Part shown: positions 53,912 through 54,441 of the stretch, one piece after another
Numbering within the stretch: the stretch's first letter is position 1
How the letters are laid out: each line of letters begins with the position of its first letter
DNA from: Catenaria anguillulae PL171
Taxonomy: Eukaryota > Blastocladiomycota > Blastocladiomycetes > Blastocladiales > Catenariaceae
Direction: 5' to 3'
NCBI GenBank assembly: GCA_002102555.1
Contig: MCFL01000164.1
Location: 1-54,441, forward strand
Length of the DNA: 54,441 nucleotides
Translations under genes and position numbers: made by a program
The notes under the pieces: generated by a model
Databases searched by the model: none
What the model was told of the DNA's origin: nothing
What the model saw: the letters and a program-made list of their open reading frames with translations, nothing else

Positions 53912-54441
53912 CGTGTCGGTCTGTTTGTATGATACTTGTACTGAATCCATGATTGTACTGAAATACCACAAAGTTATGCACTCGATCACATATCATGGAG
54001 GCTGGATGTACTATTCTCGTCACGGGTCCAGAGGCTGCCTTGCGGGAAATACAAATCATCGGTTTCGGCCCGTGAGCACACCGGACACACGAGTGGACAT
54101 TGGGAGATGGTGTGTCGCGCCAGGGCCGGCTGCGCGAGAGCGAGAGCCGTGACCAAAAGGTCGGACAGTAAAAGCACAACATGTTCGTGAGTACTGTATA
54201 TCCATTGCTTCAAGTGTTGATAGTGAGTTCAAGCTATCAGGGCGACATCGCGTGTTCGCAATGACTCGGCTGCTTCGGTGGGCGGCAACACGAAACAACG
54301 AAACTTGGCCTCCATTACTTCATTTAGTTCATTCCCCGTATGATTCCTGTCCGCAGCCAAAAAAAAAGACTTTAGCAGAACAAAAAAAAAACTGTATTGT
54401 ATTCATGTACTTACTTACTGTGTAATCATGTTTGACCCATC
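53912..54441. other. right-edge spacer, no gene seen
   Basis: The last 530 bases hold only short frames on both strands, two A-runs near 54360 and 54385, and nothing I recognise. Confidence 0.5.

Noticed and set aside
1-54441. tRNA, rRNA, transposon and virus-like elements
   Set aside because: I looked for tRNA T-loop signatures, terminal repeats and reverse-transcriptase, integrase, transposase or capsid motifs and saw none convincing.

Overview
This is a nuclear segment from a fungus. Evidence: every confident gene has its best family match in fungi (Mub1/SamB MYND protein, Mdm31/32, Rrg9, an Opy2-type cysteine domain, PRELI/Ups, Sec23), introns are short (66-97 nt in well-resolved genes) with GTAYGT/GTGCGT donors, coding DNA is GC-rich, and proteins are full of Ser/Pro/Ala low complexity. 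A gene with degenerate 'VLEWW'-type ankyrin-like units and the zoosporic-fungus flavour suggest Blastocladiomycota (a Catenaria/Allomyces relative); that placement is inference, not proof.

Layout. 1-2.3 kb: weak, broken coding traces. 2.4-5.5 kb (-): disordered protein. 5.8-7.1 kb (+): alpha-helical/coiled-coil protein. 7.76-8.46 kb (+): PRELI/Ups2-like phospholipid transfer protein. 9.4-12.1 kb (-): F-box protein. 12.4-16.6 kb (-): DHX29-type DExH helicase, four exons. 17.5-18.9 kb (-): Mub1-like MYND protein. 18.9-21.6 kb: gene-poor, strand-asymmetric low complexity. 21.6-25.0 kb (-): an FSP1/AIFM2-like NAD(P)H dehydrogenase preceded on the same strand by an RGS domain; a phase-matched 79-nt intron would make them one protein. 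25.6-26.8 kb (+): Rrg9. 27.5-29.3 kb (+): F-box/ankyrin-like protein. 29.4-32.9 kb: broken coding and spacer. 32.9-35.65 kb (+): membrane-anchored subtilisin with several reading-frame breaks in its 5' half. 36.1-36.8 kb (-): small cysteine-rich GPI-type protein. 37.6-39.8 kb and 40.3-42.6 kb (-): adjacent RS-rich and RD-rich disordered proteins. 44.1-45.5 kb (+): coiled-coil/zinc-finger protein, frame-broken. 45.6-48.0 kb (-): SEC23. 48.3-51.0 kb (+): MDM31/32. 51.6-52.5 kb (+): Rab GTPase. 53.3-53.9 kb (+): secreted Ser/Thr-rich protein, frame-broken.

Several genes serve mitochondria (PRELI/Ups, Rrg9, Mdm31) or the secretory and endomembrane system (Sec23, Rab, secreted and GPI proteins), but they lie among unrelated housekeeping genes on both strands, as expected of a eukaryotic chromosome; I see no operon, cluster, CRISPR array, virus-like element or transposon. 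The most notable points are the possible RGS-quinone reductase fusion and a set of genes broken by single-base shifts, nearly all in the same direction (apparent loss of one base), which looks more like local consensus error or very recent decay than ancient pseudogenes.
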